Shown piece by piece: positions 22,489-37,400 of a stretch of DNA of 53,648 nt. The stretch lies in the NCBI RefSeq assembly GCF_000485595.1, contig NW_014578020.1:65917-119564 (forward strand), in the 5' to 3' direction. The notes below the pieces were generated by a model. It was not told where the DNA came from and ran no database searches. It saw nothing but the letters and a program-made list of their open reading frames with translations. Each line of letters starts with the position of its first letter. Positions within the stretch are counted from its first letter, which is position 1. Made by a program: the position numbers and the translations under genes. The DNA is from Priapulus caudatus. Its lineage: Eukaryota > Priapulida > Priapulimorpha > Priapulimorphida > Priapulidae.

Positions 22489-25400
22489 CTGCGCACGACA
22501 CATAGCATCGTCGTTTATTTTGTTCAGTTATTCAGGTAATTATCCATAATGCCATATACCCGTAGTACTGTTAGTGTTACAATATATTTTAAGTTAATGA
22601 AATTAGATAACTACCAAGGATATATACACAAAAAGTATGACTAGCACATTTATTTGCATTGTGGTCGTTAGAGCGTGAGTGGCTATCGCACGGCTGTATA
22701 ACCAGTTGGTTCCTCGTCAGACACACCAACGGTAGCTATGACGCCTGTCATAGACTTATGACAGTCACAACTACTCATGATATTTCTGACAATGGGCCCA
22801 GTAACAGACTTATTTACATACATTTGACCACACATACGAACATACACATGCATATACACGTGCAAGCCCAACCACAATGCCTTTAGCAGTATTCCCAGGG
22901 TTAAGGTCAAGACATACTGCAACGACAATGACCAAATGTAATGTCCAATGCCATCAAAATTGAATTAGAAACTATTTTTCCATTACAACTGTTTGTAAAC
23001 ACACACGCGCCATATCGCAACGCACGAGACACACGCAAGCACCAAGCACCAACACAATGCCTTTAGCACGTATTTCCAGGGTTAGCGTCAAAGACATACT
23101 TGCAACGACAATGACCAAATGTAATGTCCAATGCCATTTTAGAAAATTAAGAAACTATTGTTTCCATTGATTACACTGTTGTAAAACACGACCACGCGCG
23201 CCACGCACAGACACAGCGCACCGCACACGACACGCACAGCCACTACGCACACGCACACACACACAACATAAAACAAACAATTTGTAACGAACGCAGGCTG
23301 CCTCAAGCTGTTTGAGGATTATATAGCAGACTTAGATTATGTGCTTATGGAAATTGGTCTTATATAAAATTTGGGCCATTTATGATTGCTGCAAAGTTTA
23401 CCCAACTAAGCAGAAAAAATGGCATATCTTTTATCAGCAGGGATGCAGACCTCTAATACATGCCAAAGGAACTACAGTGTTGTCAGTAGTTACCAAGAAA
23501 TATCAAAGCACTCTCTTAATCTATAAACATACTAGCCCACCACCACCTAGCCGACCCACTTGCCACGCCATCATCTCAACTGTTGTAGAATACGGAATGA
23601 AGGCGGCCCTAAATATATAATCGTAGTAGCGAATGTGATTACAACAAGCGTGTAAATATTCTGGTGTAGAGCAAATAATGGCTACTAAACTAGTCTTTCT
23701 ATGCTCTACATCACTCTATTTATAAATCTCTGTAAAAAAAAACATCCAGATGGGCATAACGTACTAGAGAGCGTTGCGAAGGTGTTGATCCGAAGCGCTG
23801 ATGCGAGATCTTGCGCGCAGTTCGGGCACTATTATTAGGTCAATTAAATACCCAGGGTTTCTTAAACTAGTCTAGGTAGATCTAGAATTCAAATCAATTA
23901 ACATCGGGACAAAATGTTTTTTGCGTTTTTGGCTTTTGTTTTTGTTTAGGGCACTTGAACTAGAACAAAATGTCCAGCATATCATAAGAGGACCCCCTAT
24001 TCCGTATCATTTTATTTTAGTTGTACAGCAAACCTAATTAAATATTACCATAACAGTATTTTAACGGTTCAAAGTAAGTGGGCACTTTACTGTTCGTTAA
24101 ACGAAATCATAAGGGCAACAGCATATACAGCTGCTATTGTTATATCTATTATTACTGTATCATACAAGCTGAAATACTAATTAATGACTCTAATTCCACA
24201 ACAATTCCACGTTAATCATACAGACTATAGATAATCTAACATTTCCAATGAATTCACCAAACCAATATATGATTTTCCCAAAGATGATCCACTGAGCAGG
24301 GTTAGATACTAACCATTTTAGTTCATTAGTCCACAGGACTAGTAAAAAAAAAAATGTACTGGTCCTTCCAAGATTCTACTAGTCCTGCCGAAGGACTCTT
24401 ACTAGACACAAAGTGACGAGCATTGTGATTTGCCGGGGGTAGGAGGGTGGAGCCCCCCTTCTGCTAGGGGTACAGGGGTCTTCCCCAGGGTACAAGGGGT
24501 CTCCCCAGAAAGGTTTTGTAAAAGACATTCAATTGTATAAAATATACGTAACTTTGATATGATCATAAGACAATGTACGCCGGCAGCGACAGCGCTCATC
24601 TAATCGTCTACTGCGGTGACTCTGCTGTGGTGGAGTGGTGGGATTCTAGGTAAACCTCTGTTAGTCCCAAATGTGTTCACATACAGGCCGAAACAGTGGA
24701 ATGCACAGGGATGGTATCAGGAACCTTCTAAAGATAGTTCGTTGAATCGTTATGACAAGTTGTCCCGAGATGGCGCGTACGTTTAAGTGTCTTCAGATTA
24801 AAGATGAAGCTCCCATCGTACGTATAGCAACAACTATTTGCAAGACAGAATAGGTAAGCACTCATGCCATTACCTAGGCAAGCCTACAGGCTGCAATAGA
24901 GAGCTGCACCTGCTTAACCAATTAACGCAGGCAAAAACTACACGTACACCAACACATGCACTGGCATAGCCACTGGCAGTGGCATACGGTACATGTAACA
25001 TACTGACAGTACAGAGAATGCCATAGAAATTATACGATTTAAGGAGCATAAACCTTCTTTTAACACAATTTAGCTTTTGAAATTTGCACTGTGACATTGT
25101 TAACATCATCCTCATACATCCAGGCATGTATAGATTCTACTAGCAAACCCGGCAGTCAAATTCTTTCTAACAGACAGTCAACAAATCCATGTTTAACCCT
25201 CCTCTTGGGGGTCAAAAGTAGGGCTGTCATTGGTATAAAATTATTTCGATTCGATTATTGATATTTTTGTTTTCGATATTTCGTTTCGATTCGATCCGAT
25301 TCGATTTAATATATAATAAAACATGATGTAGCAAAAGAAACTTTAGCAAAATATTCCGACACATGACTTCTCTTTCCTTTACTGGACATGAATGAAAAAA

Positions 25401-28400
25401 GAATTTAACCTTTTACCAGGCAGGCATATGAAATCTCAAAAAGATTTCTAGTGTATGGAGTATGTATATATACTAAAAAAGATCGTATGTATAGTGACGG
25501 AAATGATATTTTGCAGGGGTCGAAATTAGCGGTACCCCTATATTCGCGGGATAGTAGATTTTTGTGTTGGATGCCAGATTTCCAATGCTTGGTATCCCGC
25601 TTCGATAGTTATACAAAATCGGGATAGTGGTTGTTGAGTTAACAACTTTATACGGCAGCGCATCTGAGCGAGTGCGCCCGATCTGAACAGGCTCAGGCAC
25701 CCTGATTCTCATCGGTCTCGCTGCTAGCATGATGTATCCATTACTACGGCTCAAGGGGTCGTTGTCGTAACAGGTACTACAGATATGGACCCGAGGTACA
25801 TATATGTATACACAAAGTGTACCAGACTTGTACTACAGAAGTGTACCCTAACCCTAACCCTAACCCTAAACATACCTCCTATAAAAATATAAACATAATA
25901 CTAAACAACCTAAAACTACCTCGGGTACATATCTGTAGTACCTGTTACGACAACGACCCTTCGTGCATTACTACGCCACACTAGCATTATACAGCGGGCA
26001 TAGTATAAGCGTATAAAGCGTGGCGGATGTAGGCTTAGATACAAATATCCGGATATCTTTTTAGATATTTAGAACTTTTCGGGATATTTAGAAAAATCTG
26101 GATATTTAGAAAATTCCTTAATATTTAGAAGATAAAACACAATTTTCTCAAATATTAAGGATTTGTAAGAATGAGTTTGTCTTTTTCTGTATAAAAATTT
26201 TTAATTTATATTATTTTAATTTTTTTAATAAATTTTATTAAATATAATTCTGTATTGCGATTTTTTCGCACAAAATAAATATGTTTTAAAGACATTACGT
26301 TGAAATTACTGAGATATTTAGAAAAAATTTGGGGATATTTAGAAACTTAACTGGGAATACTGCTAAAGGCATTGTGGTTGGGCTTGCACGTGTATATGCA
26401 TGTGTATGTTCGTATAGTGTGGTCAAATGTATGTAAATAAGTCTGTTACTGGGCCCTTGTCAGAAATATCATGAGTAGTTGTGACTGTCATAAGTCGTAT
26501 GACAGGCGTCATAGCTAACCGTTGTGTGTCTACGAGGAACCAACTGGTATTATACAGCCGTGCGATAGCCACTCACGCTCTAACGACCACAATGCAAATA
26601 AATGTGCTAGTCATACTTTTTGTGTATATATCCTTGGTAGTTATCTAATTTCATTAACTTAAAATATATTGTAACACTAACAGTAACTACGTGGTATATG
26701 GCATTATGGATAATTACCTGAATAACTGAACAAAATAAACGACGATGCTATGTGTCGTGGCGCAGGTGCTGCACGCGACACCGGAGCAGATCGCTCAGAT
26801 GCAGCAGAGGGGCAGCTTGGTGCTTTGACGCTGACGGCAAACCACATCATACAGCAGCTGGGTCTTCACGAGGCGCCCTCATCGAAGCGTCCGACCTCGT
26901 CGCGCCGACACCGACGTGACCGAGCTGCCCGGCGAATGCACACGTCGCCTTTCCNNNNNNNNNNNNNNNNNNNNNNNNNCAATCGTCACGTGTAAACGCA
27001 AGGTGGTGCGCGACAAACCGATCGATAGAACTAGTTGGAGAGATTTGAAAATCATTATTTTTACAAATACCGGAGTTGCGACATTGTTAACTTGGCCCAA
27101 CTCGAGCCAATGCTCTCCAACATAATGTAGTACGTAGTGTAAACCACTTTAAGCCTGCCCATATAACAGCCATTATATGGCTGCAGTTCACATTGACTTA
27201 AGCCATCTTGTGGGGATCATCAGAAGTGTGTCCCTGGGTTCCTGAACTATGTCTGCATAGTCTGTGCTAACACAGTTCACATGCATGCTATTAGCTTACA
27301 ATATTAGTGTCAGTGGTTGCCTAATGACTTTTGTGAAAAAATTGCTGAAAAGACATTTGCTGTGATGTGTTTCAACAATTGCCTTTGCATGGTACAGATG
27401 TATGTTGCTAGCTAGGCATGCGCGGTATAATAATAATAGGTAGCAGCAATACTAATTCTTTCCAAAACTCGAATCATTTTGATGTAGTTAATGGGGAAGT
27501 TTAGCCCTAAAGATAAACCATAATAATAATTAACTGCTGTGGCTGATCTGGATGTGAGCCACCTTGGCTATGTTTTTAGCAGCATATTAATATTATGTTT
27601 ATTGTCGTGAAGAAAAAATTGACATAAATAATAAAGCTCAATAGTTGATGTACAGCATACTTAATATTCAAGGAGTTAATAAAGACAAAGGAGTTTGACA
27701 CGTATTTAGTACTGATTTTCACTACATTTTTACAACAGCCGCAGCGTTACTGTGCGATTCACCATAAAAACAAAGCATTCTTAACCTATATTTTTCAAAC
27801 GTATAGGTGCCAACGCTACTTAATTTCTAAGCGCATTTTCTGGCACTCGGCTAGCTAACTCCGCCTAAAAGCCTGCCGCGCCTACTTCAGTTGCTGTGTA
27901 TTGCAAATTTCCTGCTTGGCCTCGCCACACGACCAGGTAAAATAACGTAAAAACACATTTCGTGCAAAAGTATAGAATTATCGATCAAAACGACAGCAAC
28001 GCTAAACGCGGTTCTGCTTAAATACCCTACCCGAAGATGAATAAGGACTGTGAACAAAAGAAGCACCTACTGATTTCGTATCCACATTTTATTTATTAAC
28101 GAGTCGAACTCCGAATCAAGAAATGTACGTGAAATCAGCTACAAATACGTTGTCAAACTCCTTTGTCTCTCCATTACACGCACCTGATTAATATATAGTC
28201 GATTATGACTGTATATGCTATAATATTTATGGAATTTTTCATAAAGAGTTAATGTTTTTAATTCGAGACGTAAGTGACTCTTCTGTCTGTGACATGCATG
28301 TCAAATGTATCATTTGATGCTTGATTCTTTATAGTGTTGTCAAATGGTCAATGATAAGACAACCCGATGGCCATGCATGACAGAGATATGCCAAAAGGCA

Positions 28401-31400
28401 ACGATGGAGCGCGCGCACTTCAGGATCAGACAGCGAGATTGAGGGCTAATGAGCAAATAGTAAGCACCGTTTTTGTCATTGTGGCTTTTTAGCAAACGAT
28501 CAAGTTGAAGTTAAGGCTTTACTTGCCTGTACTGTCATAAAAACAAAATCTAATATTGTTTACGAAACTTTTGTGAGTTGATATTCTGAAAGTATATTTG
28601 CAAATTCAGCTTTGAAGTTGAAAAAGCTCAATTGTGAAAATATGAGTTGCTGTGGCTTGTAATCTGGTGCTAGTTAGTTTCGTCATGTTATGCTGCAATA
28701 TAAGTAGTTGAGTAAGTCTGTCTGTAAGACTGTCAGTTTATTATGCCAATTTGGAATATTGTATGACACTTGGGTCTTAAAAAGGACCGTATTGTGATGT
28801 GTGCGACAGACAACTTCAATCATCATCCATTAAAACTGAAGCAGCCATCATCTAAAAACTTTCATAACAAATAATCTGTTTATATTGTAATAGAGTCATA
28901 GATTCAAATAGATGGGGGCACAGTTCTGTCGGCGTGTCATGTCTTTCGAGAGAATTTTTTCAGACAAAAAACAGCCATTTTCTTATTGTAATTATACTGA
29001 TCCTGACAACTACTTTTACCTCAGAATGACTCGGTGGCAGTCCAAGGACGCAAACAATTCATATAGGTAGGAGCTGTGACACTCAACTCACCTAAACTCG
29101 TATGGAGCGATTACCCAGATGGCTTGTGATGGGTTTGTGCAGAGCAACATAGAATGGAGCAGTGCGATGCAAATCACTCCCAAAGTATGTCAGATCACTC
29201 ATGTTCGCACATCACAAGACCACCTTGTCATGGTCATGTGCATGTAAATAGATGTCAGGAGACAAAGGAAGTGTGTACAGTGTCATACACATGGGATTTA
29301 TTATAGGTTTGTTCCATTGTGGTGATAGTGAAACAGAGAAGTAGTGTGGTGTTTCACTTGTAGAGTTAATCAGTTACTGATATAGCAGTTCCAGTACAGT
29401 TTGAGCTGACAAAGTTAACTTGTACAGGTTTTACACTTAGTAGAGTATGTTCAGCTTAGTGATTACAGATGTTATGTTCAATTGCCTGCCTATAATTTCC
29501 ATGGTATGTTAATAATGTATGGGTATTAAAAGTTTTCAGGCAGCAGCCACTGAATTGCTGGGTCTGGCTTCTATAGTATTACTTATGCTGTTACAAATTT
29601 TACAGTTATAAAATTGGGCGTGCCTTTTTTCTCTTGTGCTATAGCGGTTTTATCCATGCCATTTATTTTTTCTAGGGGAATGGCCGTTCACATTAACATC
29701 TGCCACAAAACATCCAGAGAAGATGCACTGAGGCTTTTTGATGCACGTATTTGACAGAAGAGATACAAGGCAATATCAAACAATCTTCTGGCGCACAGGA
29801 AGACACAAAGAACAATTAGACCCCTTGATGGTTTATGGCATTCGATGTAAATATTTGTTTAACTGAAAATGCTACGTGAAGCTCTGTATTTTTGAAAGGG
29901 ATATTACACCTAGAATCTCAGCGGGTAGTTGGGAAACGTACATTTTTTATAGTAATTTCTAATATATTAACAAAATTTTTTACTGGAGCATATTTAACCC
30001 TATTTTTAACTGAAATATGCCACAGAACCCTACTATGGTCTGCGTATTGCCAAATCTCAGTCTTTGTTCCGTGCGATTCCCCGAGCATTGCTCAATGCTG
30101 CTGTCTATTGACATGCTACGTGTTTTTTGTGCTTGAATTTCACAGGGCCACCTTATTCCATCATTTTCACATCAATGAAGATTTGATTGCGATATAGAAC
30201 TCAAGCAAAACTTTGCACTCCAAATGCGCGAGGCCCACGCGGAAGGATTGAAGAGGCGCAGACAATCTTCCTGGCAAAGGCCCGCGTCACTCATTTGCTG
30301 CAGGCAGCCAGAGTGATTGAGTCACAAGATGTACGCTTTTGCCACGCATAGAAATTACTTTTTCCATGCTGATTATTAGGCCAATGCAACCTTTGCAGCG
30401 AATCAATTTAAATATTATAAACCTTGTTAAGTGATTCTCTAAGTGAAACAGGGCATCGTGAACAATTACGGAATTTCACTGCTATGTTATCATTGCGTGA
30501 ATAAACACAGTTTCATGCCCAGATGTTTGATGATTTTATGACTTCTTACAGTTTACATGAGACGTGACTATCGCAGAATTATAGTATGAAACGTTCATAT
30601 GCTTAAGTATTGATTACTGGTGTAAGTATCTTTATGCAGATGCTGGGGGAGTCTTGTCTATACAGACAGTGCAGGGTGAAAGGAGAGGACCAGTCTGCAT
30701 GGCTCTGGCTGGCAATGCCCAGTGGGAGAGCAAGTACAAGTTGATGCAGTCACAGATACATGTTAAGTACACTTTGTAGTTCTCAGCAGGGGTTCGACAT
30801 TAACACTAGTCGTTAGTCCCGAGGACTTAGTGAAAAATAAGAAGGACTAGTAAATGCCCCATAGCCGTTAGTCCTGGCTACGTATTATTTCCGCCGTCCT
30901 TCACCGTTTCAATTTCCCATTTTCTACTCGGATCTTTACTATTATCCCGGCGGCGCTTCTCTCAACCAAGATCCGCAAGAGCTATATATAACTCATTGCC
31001 ATCAAAAGTTTTCCCTGTTAGACGCGCTAGTACATAGTAGCACGATAACCTAATGGACAGTACAAACATTGTTTAAACAATGGCGCGCCAAAACTAGTCT
31101 ACGGATCGAATCGTCTTGACAAGATAGCTGTTGACATAGAAACACATTAATGGTCTGCATTGTGATAAATGACAATTTATAATAATCAGTTATACGTTCT
31201 CATAGCGAGGATATTTAATCGCCAACCAAATCGATGCGCGTCTGTTACTTGAAGCAGTCGATATACAATAGTTAATCTACTAGTAGTTCGATACATTAGT
31301 AAGCATAGTAGTGAGTAATCCCGTTACCAATACTGAACATCAGGTTGTTCATGTGCGGAGTATTTGGACGAGCTCAGCTCCACTCCTAACCTAAGCGAGG

Positions 31401-34400
31401 AGGAAGAATAGTGGCCTAGCGTGATAATATGATTAGACCAAAAGGATGCTTACGTTCCAGCCAGCCGTAGAAATCGGCATCACCCGTGGCATAGAGTTAT
31501 GACCATGTGATTGCAGGCTTATGTCATGGGTAGTTTTTTTCACCCGGCACTACAAACTATCGTTTTGGTAAACTGTTAAGGTGATGAGATGGCTTCCGAG
31601 GCGAGCACTAAAAAAACGATCATAGCAAAAAGAAATGCAAGGACCATGCTGTTCACGAAAACAGTGGGGGCCAAAAACACTAACTTTAATGAACATAGGC
31701 ACATAATGCAAAACTGATATCCTAATTAGAAATGCACATGCTATTGGAAAAAACTGCAGGGCCCTACACCGATTACGTCAAGCTGTGCCAGCTTTGAACA
31801 AGACAAGGGTTAGATGTCGGCAGCACTTACCTTACGAAAGGTCTGCCAGAGGTCATTACGGGCGATAGCCGATACAAGGGCCGGGAACAACATTTGTTTT
31901 TAGCTAATCTGACATAGTCAGATGCAGCTTGTAGAAATCGCATGATCGTCCGTCCGTCCGTCCGTCAACAGTTGGGCACAAATCTAAACGGCTCGACGTA
32001 CGCGTCACGTTATTCGGGACGTGGGGGGGTAATCCGAAAACGAGTTGGATGTCGAGCTGGGGGTCAAAGGTCAAGGTCAAGAGGTGTAAAGAAGGTGGAA
32101 CATTCACGCCTTAACTTAAGGTATAGGGAGGAAATGCAGAATTGCGGCACAAATCTAAACGGGCTCACCTAGGCTCGTGATAGTTGGTGTATAGCATCAT
32201 GGTAGGAAAAGCCATCACTGTGCTGAAATTGGAGGTCACAGGTCAAGAGTCAATGGGCACAGGGCAGATTTTAAACATTTTCTGAGGACATGGTCTGACA
32301 GAGCGATTGAAAAACTTTTTTGTTTTCAGCGTGACTAGACTTTTTATGGCATTATTGAAAGGACCATGAAATCTACTTTCTGCTGACATGCGAAGAGTAA
32401 GTGTCAGATAACTTTTGACTAGTGGCTGTCATCGATACCCACCTCATCAAAGAATCGCGATGGATTTGCGTCCGATATCGATATCGAAATTTAACGAAAA
32501 ATAGCGATCCGATACAGTATATAAAAATAAAGAGTTGGTACATCTTTACGCCAGCGAGCTTGCGTTCATTTTACATACGGCACAATACGCTGAAACGTAC
32601 ATGTATGTCTAGACGCATTGTCTTGGCTTGCTTTATACAATGTATTACCTATCACGTTCGCTGACCTGAGACCACCCTGTATTATCGTCGCCTAGGCCTT
32701 AGACAAATATCTCAGAAAATGCCTAAATATCCTTCGGAATATCTCCAAAAAATCTCTAAATATCTCAATTTTTGGTCAAGACATACTGCAACGACAATGA
32801 CCAAATGTAATGTCCAATGCCATTTTAGAAAATTAGAAACTATTGTTTCCATTACACTGTTGTAAACACACACGCGCATGCGCACACGCACAGACACACG
32901 CACACGCAAGCCCAACCACAATGCCTTTAGCAGTATTCCCAGGGTTAAGGTCAAGACATACTGCAACGACAATGACCAAATGTAATGTCCAATGCCATTT
33001 TAGAAAATTAGAAACTATTGTTTCCATTGATTACACTGTTGTAAACACACACGCGCACACGCGCATGCGCACACGCACAGACACACGCACACGCACACGC
33101 ACACGCACACGCACACGCACACGCACACACACACACACATAAACAAACAATTTGTAACGAAACAGGGCTGCTCAGCTGTTTGAGGATTGATATGGCAGAC
33201 TAGATTATGTGCTTATGGAAATTGGGTTATATAAGATTTGGGCCATTTATTTGGTGCAAAGTTACCCAACTAACAGAAAAAATTGGCTATCTTTATCACA
33301 GGATGCACCTTATACATGCCAAGGAACTACAGTGTTGTCAGTAGTACCAAGAATATCAAGCACTCCTAACTATTAACAATACTACCACCACCACCACCGT
33401 AGCGCCACCTGCCACGCCATCTCTCACTGTGTAGAATACGGATGAAATGTGGGCCCTAAATATAAACGTAGTACGAATGTGATACAACAGCGTGTAAATA
33501 TTCTGGTGTAGGAGAATAATGGCTCTAAACAGTCTTTCTATGCTCTACACATCTCTATACTAAATCTCTGTAAAAAAAACATCCAGATGAGACGGGATAC
33601 TAGAGAAGCGTTGCCGAAAGGTGTTGATCCGAAGCGCTGAGCGCAGATCTTGCGCGCAGTTGCGCACATTATTAGGTGCAATTAACATACCCAGGAGTTC
33701 TTAAACTAGTCTAGGTAGTCATTCTAGGAATTCAAATCAAATTACATGGGACAAAATGTTTTTGTTTTTGCTTTTGTTTTTGTTTAGGGCACTTGAACTG
33801 AACAAAATGTCCAGATATCTAAGAGGACCCCCTATTCCGTATCATTTTATTTGTTTGTACAGCAACCCTAATAAATATTTTACATAAACAGTTTTTAAGG
33901 TGTCAAAGTAAGTGGAGACTTTACTGGTTCGTTAACGAAATCATAAGGGCACAGCATATACAGCAGCTATTGTTATTCTATTATATTGTTATACACAGCT
34001 GAAACTATTAATGACTAATTCCACAACTAATTCCACAGTTAATCATACAGACTATAGATAATCTAACATTTCATGAATTCACCAAACCAATATATGATTT
34101 TCCCAAAGATGATCCACTGAGCAGGGTTAGATACTAACCATTTTAGTTCATTAGTCCACAGGACTAGTAAATAAAAAATGTACTGGTCCTTCCAAGATTC
34201 TACTAGTCCTGCCGAAGGACTCTTACTAGACACAAAGTGACGAGCATTGTGATTTGCCGGGGGGTAGGAGGGTGGAGCCCCCCTTCTGCTAGGGGGTACA
34301 GGGGGTCTTCCCCAGGGTACAAGGGGTCTCCCCCAGAAAGGTTTTGTAAAAGACATTCAATTGTATAAAATATACGTAACTTTGATATGGATCATAAGAC

Positions 34401-37400
34401 AAGTGCCGCGGAGCGACAGCGCTCATCTAACGTCTACTGCGGTGACTCTGTGGTGGAGTGGTGGGATTCATAAACTCTGTTAGTCCAAATGTGTTCACAT
34501 ACACGCCGAAACAGTGGAATGCACAGGGATGGTATCAGGAACCTTCTCAAAGGAAGTGCGTTGGAATCGTTATGAAAGTTCGCCGGAATGGCGCGTACGT
34601 TAACAGTGTCTTCCAGATTAAAAATGGAAGCTCCCATCTGTACGTAGATAGCAACAGACTATTGCAAGACAGAATAGGTAAGCAGCCATCCATCCATTTA
34701 CCGCTAGGCAAGCCTACAGGCTGCAATAGAGAGCTGCCACCTGTAACCAATAACGCAGGCAAAAACTACACAGTACCCAACCAACACATGCACTGGCAGT
34801 AGCCACTGCAGTGGCATTACGGTAACATGTAACATACTGACAGTACAGAATTCCATAGAAATTATAACGATTTAAGGAGCATAAACCTTCTTTAACCAAA
34901 ATTTAGCTTTTGAAATTCACTGTGAAATTGTAGCCTGCATACATCCAGGCATGTATAGATTCTACTAGATAAACCCGGCAGTCAATATTCCTTTTCTAAC
35001 AGACAGTCAACAAATCCAATGTTTAACCCTGTCCTACTTGGGGTTCAACAAGTAGGCGCTGTCATTGTATAAAATTATTTCGATTCCGATATTGATATTT
35101 TGTTTCTGATATCGTTTCGATCGGATCCGATTGCACTTTAACTATATATAAAACATTATGTAGCAAAAGAAACTTAGCAAATATTCCCGACCACAGACTT
35201 CTCTTTCCTTTAACTGGAGCATGAATGAAAAAAGAATTTAACCTACCCAAGGCAGGTCATATGAATACTCAAAGAAGATTTCTAGTGTATGGAGTAAGTA
35301 CATATACAAAAAAGATCTGGGATAGTATAGTGACGAAATGATATTTTGGGGCACCGGGGTCGACAATTAGCGTACCTCCTATTATATTCGCGGGATAGTA
35401 GATTTTTGTGTTGCGATGCCAGATTTCCTAAAGCTTGGTATCCGCTTCGAATAGTTAAGACAAATCGGGATAGGTGGTTGTTGAGTTAACAACGTTATAG
35501 CGGGCAGCGCATCTGAGCGAGTGCGCCGATCTGAACAGCTCAGGCACCGCGATTCTCATCGGTCTCGCTGCATAGCATGATGTATCCATTATCTACGGCT
35601 CAAGGGGTCGTTGTCGAACAGGGTACTACAGAATATGGATCCCGAGTACATATATGTAACACAAAAGTTTACGCAACTTGACTTACAGAAAGTGTAGCCC
35701 CTTAATCCCGTAACGCCTAACCCTAAACATACCTGCACTATAAAAATATTAAACATAAGACTAAACAACCTAAAACTACCTCGGGTACATATCTGTAGTA
35801 GCCTGTTACGACAACGACGCCTTCGTGCATTACTACGCCACACTAGGCATTATACACGTGCATAGATAAGCGTATAAAGCGTGGCGGATGTAGTCGTTAG
35901 ATACAATACTCCGGATATTTTTTAGATATTAGCAACTTTTCGGATATTATAGAAAATCTGGATATTTAGAAAATTCCTTAATATTAGAAGATAAAACCCA
36001 TATTTTCTCGAAATATAAAGGATTTGAAGAATGATTGTCTTTTTCTGTTATAAAAATTGTTTAATTTATATTATTTTATAATTTTTTAATAAAATTTAAT
36101 TTAAATATAATTCTGTATTGCGATTTTTTCGCCACCAAACATAAATATGTTTAAAAGACATTTACGTTGAAATTACTGAAGATATTTAAGAAAAAATTTG
36201 GGGATATTTAGAAACAAAATTTGAGATATTTAAGAGATTTTTTGGAAGATTATTCCGGAAAGGAATATTTAGCGCATTTTTCGAGATATTTTCTAAGGCC
36301 TAAGGCGCGAGATAATTACAGGGGTGGGCTCAGGTCAGCGAACGCTGATGGTAATACATTGTATAAAGAAGCCGAACATGCGTCTATATATACATGTACG
36401 TTCAGCGTATTGTGCCGTATGTAAAATGACACGGCAAGCTCGCTGGCGCGTAAAGATGTACCAACTCTTTATTTTTATATACTGTACGGATCGCTATTTT
36501 TCGTTAAATTTCGATATCGATTCGGAGCGCAAAATCCATGCGCGATTACTTTGATGAGTGTGCGATATCCGATGACAGCCACTAGTTCAAAAGGTTATTC
36601 TGACACTTACTCTTCGCATGTCAGCAGAAGTAGATTTCATGGTCCTTTCAATAATGCCATAAAAATGCTAGGTCACGCTGAAACAAAAAAGTTTTTCAAT
36701 CGCTCTGTCAGACCATGTCCTCAGAAAAATGTTAAAATCTGCCCTGTGCTCTCATTGACTTTGACCTGTGACTCCCATTTCAGCACAGTGATGGCTTTTC
36801 CTACCATGATGCTATACACCAACTATCACGAGAGCTAGGTCGAGCCGTTTAGATTTGTGCCGCAATTCTGCATTTCCTCCCTATACCTTAAGTTAAGCGC
36901 GTGATGTCACCCATTCTTGTACACCTCATTGACGCTTGACCTTTGACCTTTGACCCCCAGCTTCGACATCCCAACTCGTTTTCGGATTACCCCCCCACGT
37001 CCCGAATAACGTGACCGTACGTCGAGCCGTTTAGATTTGTGCCCAACTGTTGACGGACGGACGGACGGACGATCATGCGATTCTACAAGCTGCATCTGAC
37101 TATGTCAGATGAGCTAAAAACAAATGTTGTTCCCGGCGCCTTGTATCGGCTATCGCCGTAATGAACCTCTGGCAGACCTTGTCGGTAAGGTAAGTGCTGC
37201 CGACATCTAACCCCTTGGTCTTGTCAAGCTGGCACAGCTTGACGTAATCGGTGTAGGGCCTGCAGTTTTTTCCAATAGCATGTGCATTTCTAATTAGGAT
37301 ATTCAGTTTTGCTATTATGGCCTTGTTCATTAAAGTTAGTGTTTTTGCCCCCACTGTTTCGTGAACAGGCATGGTCCTTGCATTTCTTTTTGCTATGATC

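Larger units (their letters stand above)
26980..32773. repeat. Left arm of the large palindrome (inverted BANP copy)
   Basis: Inverted, indel-rich copy of 36216-41837, starting immediately after the N gap. It contains plus-strand images of BANP exons 4 to 8 with broken frames. It probably belongs to the other allele or to uncorrected reads rather than to a second gene. Confidence 0.88.

Noticed and set aside
26750-30770. A second, plus-strand BANP gene
   Set aside because: The exons are in the wrong order (exon 9 before 4-8), exons 1-3 are absent, frames are broken, and the block is an exact mirror of the good copy.
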